Part shown: piece by piece, positions 60,266 to 64,000 of the stretch
Numbering within the stretch: the first letter of the stretch is position 1
How the letters are laid out: the number at the start of each line of letters is the position of its first letter
DNA from: Paenibacillus sp. FSL R7-0204
Lineage (GTDB): Bacteria > Bacillota > Bacilli > Paenibacillales > Paenibacillaceae
Reading direction: 5' to 3'
DNA length: 64,000 nucleotides
Assembly (NCBI RefSeq): GCF_038002225.1
Contig: NZ_JBBOCA010000001.1
Span: forward strand, 1,426,001-1,490,000
Notes under the pieces: model-generated
Databases searched by the model: none
Seen by the model: the letters and a program-made list of their open reading frames with translations, nothing else
Told to the model about the DNA's origin: nothing
Position numbers and translations under genes: made by a program

Positions 60266-61153
60266 ATGCGAAAAGGAATGTTCTACGGGCTGCTGTTCAC
60301 CGCTCCCGCCATCCTTGGGTTTGCCATTTTTACGCTGGGTCCCATGATCGCCAGCCTGGTGCTCAGCCTGACTAACTATAATGTGTTCAAAGAGCAGACC
60401 GCTTTCACCGGTCTGGATAATTACATGCGGCTGTTCTCAGGTGAAGATGAGCTGTTCTATAAATCGCTGGGGATCACCTTCTATTTCGTCGTGCTGCGTG
60501 TACCTGCGGTGATTCTCCTCTCCTTCGGGATTGCGCTGCTGCTGAATCTCAATGTAAAGGGAAGGGCTATCTTCCGTACGATCATCTACCTGCCGAGCAT
60601 TGTTCCGGCGGTGGCCTCGGCCATGATCTGGATGTGGCTGCTCAACCCCGATCTTGGCCTCATCAATTCGCTGCTGAGCCGCTTGCATCTGCCGACCAGC
60701 AACTGGCTGTACGGCGAAGGCAGCGTGATCCCCTCGGTCGTACTTACCACGCTATGGGGGATCGGCAGCACGGTGATTATTTTCCTCGCCGGACTATCCG
60801 GCATCCCCCGGCAGTATTACGAAGCGATTGAGGTGGACGGGGGCGGCTGGTTCCGCAAGCTGAGCCATGTGACGGTGCCGATGGTCACCCCCACGATCTT
60901 TTTCAATACCATCATGACCATTATCGGGTCCTTTCAGGTCTTCAATGAAGCTTATATTCTGACGCAGGGCGGGCCGAATAATCAGAGTCTCTTCTATGTC
61001 TTTTATCTGTGGAGAACGGGCTTCCGGGATGCCGAGATGGGCTATGCGTCCGCGCTGGCCTGGATCTTGTTCGTCATTATTCTGTTCTTCACCTTCATCG
61101 TCTTCAGAACCTCGAAGTCATGGGTGTATTACGAAGGGGGGGACCGGGCTTGA
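60266..61153 (+). CDS. Sugar ABC transporter permease (AraP/UgpA-like)
   Basis: 295 residues. Six helices; starts GMFYGLLFTAPAILGFAIFTLGPMIASLVLSLTNY, with the P-loop region YLPSIVPAVASAMIWMWLLNPDLGLINSLL and the EAA loop YEAIEVDGGGWFRKLSHVTVPMVTPT (about 189-214). This opening and the NxxG loop mark the MalF/UgpA class with substrate promiscuity. Overlaps the next gene by four bases. Confidence 0.93.
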   Translation: MRKGMFYGLLFTAPAILGFAIFTLGPMIASLVLSLTNYNVFKEQTAFTGLDNYMRLFSGEDELFYKSLGITFYFVVLRVPAVILLSFGIALLLNLNVKGRAIFRTIIYLPSIVPAVASAMIWMWLLNPDLGLINSLLSRLHLPTSNWLYGEGSVIPSVVLTTLWGIGSTVIIFLAGLSGIPRQYYEAIEVDGGGWFRKLSHVTVPMVTPTIFFNTIMTIIGSFQVFNEAYILTQGGPNNQSLFYVFYLWRTGFRDAEMGYASALAWILFVIILFFTFIVFRTSKSWVYYEGGDRA

Positions 61154-61980
61154 GGCCATCGAAGCTTTCACTTACCGCAGGTTACGGGGCACTGGTCCTG
61201 ATCTCCTGTATGTTCATCATTCCGTTTGTCTGGCTGATCCGCAGCTCGCTGATGAATTTATCGCAGATATTCACCATGCCCCCCGAATGGATACCGAAGC
61301 CGTTTCAATGGGGCAATTTCCATAAGGCACTTACGGTGCTGCCATTCGATGTCTTCTTCAAGAACACGCTCATCATCGTGGTTACCGTGCTGGTGGGAAC
61401 CGTAATCACTAGCAGCATCGGAGCCTTCGGATTCTCACGGATTCAATGGAAGGGCAGGGATGCGGTATTCGCTCTCCTAATGACCAGCATGATGCTGCCG
61501 GCAGCGGTGACGATGATCCCAAGCTTTCTGGGCTGGCAGTTAATGGGGTTCTACGATACGCTGTATCCGCTGATTGTGCCCGCTTACTTCGGCGGGGGAA
61601 TCTTCAACATCTTCCTGCTCCGGCAATTCTATCTGAGCATTCCGCGCGATTTCGATGAAGCCGCCTATGTGGACGGGGCGAATTATTGGCGGATCTATAC
61701 CCGGATCATCTTTCCCTTAAGCCGTTCAGCGATTATCGTGGTGGCCTTGTTCAGCTTCCTGGCCTCCTGGAATGATTTTATGGGTCCGCTGATCTATCTG
61801 AAAAGCGACCATCTCTTCACCCTCGCTCTGGGCCTGCAAATGTTCCAGGGCACCTATACCGCGCAGTGGGATCTGCTGATGGCGGCCTCGGCGACCGTCG
61901 TTCTGCCCTGCGTCATTGTGTTTCTGGCCGGACAGCGTTACTTCCTGGAGGGAATAACCTTAACGGGATTAAAAGGATAA
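61150..61980 (+). CDS. Sugar ABC transporter permease (AraQ/UgpE-like)
   Basis: 276 residues from TTG 61150, overlapping the preceding stop as TTGA and preceded by GGGGGGACC; a longer frame to 61009 is out of keeping with the family length. Six helices; LVLISCMFIIPFVWLIRSSLM, then FTMPPEWIPKPFQWGNF and the EAA loop FDEAAYVDGANYWRIYTRIIFPLSRSA (about 180-206). Ends QRYFLEGITLTGLKG, the tail typical of MalG/UgpE-type permeases. Confidence 0.92.
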   Translation: MRPSKLSLTAGYGALVLISCMFIIPFVWLIRSSLMNLSQIFTMPPEWIPKPFQWGNFHKALTVLPFDVFFKNTLIIVVTVLVGTVITSSIGAFGFSRIQWKGRDAVFALLMTSMMLPAAVTMIPSFLGWQLMGFYDTLYPLIVPAYFGGGIFNIFLLRQFYLSIPRDFDEAAYVDGANYWRIYTRIIFPLSRSAIIVVALFSFLASWNDFMGPLIYLKSDHLFTLALGLQMFQGTYTAQWDLLMAASATVVLPCVIVFLAGQRYFLEGITLTGLKG

Positions 61981-61998
61981 AGGAGGCGGGGAACAGAA

Positions 61999-63840
61999 AT
62001 GGCAGAGCAACAAGCGGAGATTCATGCCTGGCAAGGCGTGTCCTTCACCCGTGTAACCATCAATGACGAGTTCTGGAGGCCGCGCCTGAAGGTGCTCCGG
62101 CAGACCACGCTGCCGGATTGCCTGTCCAAATGTGAGGAGACCGGCCGCATCAATAATTTCGCCAAGGCCGCAGGACTGCTGGAGGGGCATTACGAAGGCA
62201 AATATTATAACGACTCAGATGTCTACAAGGTGCTTGAAGGCGTTGCCTATGCACTGATGTCGGAGCGGGATGCGGCGCTGGAGGCGGAGGCTGACCGGAT
62301 CATCGGGCTCATCTCGGCTGCGCAGGAAGAAGACGGCTATCTGTGTGCTTACTTTACCCTGGAGAATCCGCAGGGTAAGTGGACGGACATGGAGAAGCAC
62401 GAGATGTACAACGGCGGCCATCTGATCGAAGCGGCGGTTGCCTACTATGAAGCCACCGGCAAGCGTGTGCTGCTGGAGGTGGCCTGCCGCCTGGCCGATC
62501 ATTATGACAGGGTGTTCGGCCCCAGCAAGCGGCACTGGGTGGAAGGGCATGAGGAGATCGAGCTGGCGCTGGTGAAGCTGTACCGCGCCACGCAGACTGA
62601 GCGCTACTGGAAGCTGGCTTTGTGGCTGCTGGAGGAGCGCGGTCATGGCCATGGCTCGGGCGCGATCTGGGACAATCCCGAATGGGGACCGGCCTATTGT
62701 CAGGACGATGTTCCCGTCCGCGAGATTAAGCAGGTCACCGGCCATGCCGTCCGTGCGGTGTATCTGTATACGGCCATGGCGGATATTGTCCATACTTCAG
62801 GAGATTCTGCTTATGCGGAGGCTCTGCACCGGGTCTGGACACATACGGTGGAGCGCAACATGTATGTAACGGGCGGCATCGGGCCGTCCAGGCACAATGA
62901 AGGCTTCACCTCCGATTATGACCTGCCCAATGAGACAGCCTATTGCGAGACCTGCGCCGCCATTGCCATGGTGTTCTGGAATCACCGGATGAATCTGACG
63001 TTCGGGGACGGTAAATATGCCGATGTCGTAGAACGGGAAATGTATAATGGCGCTTTGTCGGGCATCTCCCTGTCGGGGGATCAATATTTCTATGAGAACC
63101 CGCTGGCCTCCCAAGGCGGGCATCATCGTGTCCCATGGTTTGAAACCTCCTGCTGTCCGACCAATCTGGCCCGTTTTCTGCCATCCCTGGGCCAGTACGC
63201 CTATGCAGTTACAGAGGATGGCCTGGCGGTGAATCAATATATGAACAACGAAGCGGAGCTGGTGCTGGGCAGCGGGCTGGGCGTCAGGCTGAAGCTAAGT
63301 ACACGGTATCCCTGGAAGGGCCGGATTGAGCTTGAAGTGAATCCTGCTGCAAATGCCCGCTTCAGTATCCGGCTGCGTGTGCCGCAGTGGTGCAGGGGAT
63401 ACCGGCTGGAGGCTGGGGGCATCAGTATCGGCGGCCCCGAAGCCCTGACCGATCAAGGGTATCTGGTGCTGGACCGGAACTGGACGCGGGGAGATAAGGT
63501 TGTGCTTGAGCTGGATATGCCCGTGAATATCGTACGGGCCAAGCCGGAGGTGGAGGCGGACAGAGGGCGGGTTGCCATGCAGCGGGGACCCGTTGTGTAT
63601 TGTCTGGAGCAGGCGGACCATGTCGGGCGTTCCTATGATACCTTCTCCATTCCGGCCGGGGCTAAGTTCCGGGTGGAGCACCTGCCGGAGCTGCTGGGCG
63701 GGGTAACGGTGCTGCATAGCCGGGATGAAGACGGCAGGCCGCTCAGGTTCATCCCCTATTATGCCTGGGACAACAGAGCGCCCGGTTTCATGCAGGTCTG
63801 GATTCGGGAACCGGAAGGAAGCGGCCTGTACAGGTTTTGA
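61999..63840 (+). CDS. GH127 beta-L-arabinofuranosidase
   Basis: 613 residues from ATG 61999 (AAAGGAGGCGGGG upstream). The DUF1680/GH127 fold starts with VTINDEFWRPRLKVLRQTTLP and has YYNDSDVYKVLEGVAYAL, GHLIEAAVAYYEATG and an AAA-type barrel. The cysteine/zinc site of HypBA1-like enzymes is present: YCETC (E317 and C319 as ligands) and ETSCCPTN with catalytic Cys385 followed by Cys386. It releases L-arabinose from beta-arabinofuranosides such as those on plant hydroxyproline-rich glycoproteins. No signal peptide, so it works on imported oligosaccharides; fourth gene of the transporter operon. Confidence 0.92.
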   Translation: MAEQQAEIHAWQGVSFTRVTINDEFWRPRLKVLRQTTLPDCLSKCEETGRINNFAKAAGLLEGHYEGKYYNDSDVYKVLEGVAYALMSERDAALEAEADRIIGLISAAQEEDGYLCAYFTLENPQGKWTDMEKHEMYNGGHLIEAAVAYYEATGKRVLLEVACRLADHYDRVFGPSKRHWVEGHEEIELALVKLYRATQTERYWKLALWLLEERGHGHGSGAIWDNPEWGPAYCQDDVPVREIKQVTGHAVRAVYLYTAMADIVHTSGDSAYAEALHRVWTHTVERNMYVTGGIGPSRHNEGFTSDYDLPNETAYCETCAAIAMVFWNHRMNLTFGDGKYADVVEREMYNGALSGISLSGDQYFYENPLASQGGHHRVPWFETSCCPTNLARFLPSLGQYAYAVTEDGLAVNQYMNNEAELVLGSGLGVRLKLSTRYPWKGRIELEVNPAANARFSIRLRVPQWCRGYRLEAGGISIGGPEALTDQGYLVLDRNWTRGDKVVLELDMPVNIVRAKPEVEADRGRVAMQRGPVVYCLEQADHVGRSYDTFSIPAGAKFRVEHLPELLGGVTVLHSRDEDGRPLRFIPYYAWDNRAPGFMQVWIREPEGSGLYRF

Positions 63841-63873
63841 ATTCGCTAGTGCAGTGCAAAGGAGGAGATTCGC

Positions 63874-64000
63874 TTGCGCGGAATTACGAACCCGGTGATC
63901 CCGGGCTGGTATGCAGACCCGGAGGCCAGAACTTATGGGGGCAGGCATTATGTGTATGCCACCAGATCTTTTACGGAATATACCCGGCAGATGAATCTGG
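63874..64000 (+). CDS. GH43-type glycosidase, N-terminal part (runs out of window)
   Basis: TTG 63874 behind AAAGGAGGAG opens a frame reading GITNPVIPGWYADPEARTYGGRHYVYATRSF to the window edge. NPVIPGWYADPE contains the catalytic aspartate of GH43 (ADP motif), and YYVYxTRS-like text is usual at the start of GH43 arabinofuranosidases and xylosidases. It follows GH127 by 33 bases, so it belongs to the same operon. Only about 42 residues are visible, so substrate class cannot be judged. Confidence 0.75.
   Translation, partial: MRGITNPVIPGWYADPEARTYGGRHYVYATRSFTEYTRQMNL

Overview
The window looks like chromosome of a Paenibacillus or close relative (Bacillota, Paenibacillaceae). The evidence is moderate-to-high GC with strong GGAGG ribosome sites and some TTG/GTG starts, lipobox-bearing sugar-binding proteins paired with LplB/YtcP-type permeases, YesM/YesN-type sensor pairs, AraC regulators with large membrane sensor halves, a giant S-layer-anchored glycoside hydrolase, and a YunB-like sporulation protein. 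The species cannot be fixed from sequence alone. No tRNA, rRNA, CRISPR array or intact transposase was seen.

Layout. 1-5.0 kb: tail of a DUF421 protein, a decayed phosphatase gene, an OsmC protein and a lipoprotein/response regulator/histidine kinase operon. 5.0-8.1 kb: GH1 6-phospho-beta-glucosidase divergent from a LacI regulator, with a perfect operator between them. 8.2-16.5 kb: a fructan/sucrose locus (LacI regulator and fructokinase facing two permeases, a binding protein and GH32). 16.5-20.6 kb: a DUF2798/MarR pair with palindromic operators, a KimA-type potassium importer and a lipoprotein. 20.6-38.1 kb: a pectin/rhamnogalacturonan-type locus (AraC sensor-regulator, binding protein 1, binding protein 2, two permeases, GH105, GH28), split at 24.65-31.5 kb by an AT-rich accessory island.

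The island carries a nucleotidyltransferase, acetyltransferases, gene fragments, duplicated scraps, a ribbon-helix-helix/DUF6809 pair and an ArsR/oxidoreductase pair. It also holds an XRE regulator overlapped by a 39-residue secreted-peptide gene, most probably a quorum-sensing receptor and pheromone pair (RRNPP type). This is the most interesting find here.

38.2-49.1 kb: a truncated HxlR gene, a small lipoprotein, a TetR/flavoprotein operon behind a 21-bp inverted repeat, fabH with a FapR-box-like site, and a LacI regulator divergent from a 1675-residue SLH/GH16/carbohydrate-binding protein. 49.1-53.7 kb: GbsR-type regulator divergent from opuA-type glycine betaine transport genes, then a TVP38-like membrane protein. 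53.8-64 kb: YunB-like protein with an unusual basic repeat extension, then a YesN/YesM pair, a sugar ABC transporter, GH127 and the start of a GH43, together suggesting arabinan or arabinose-oligomer use.

Across the window, three copies of an interspersed palindromic element share conserved flanks, while their hairpin arms differ in sequence and stay complementary.
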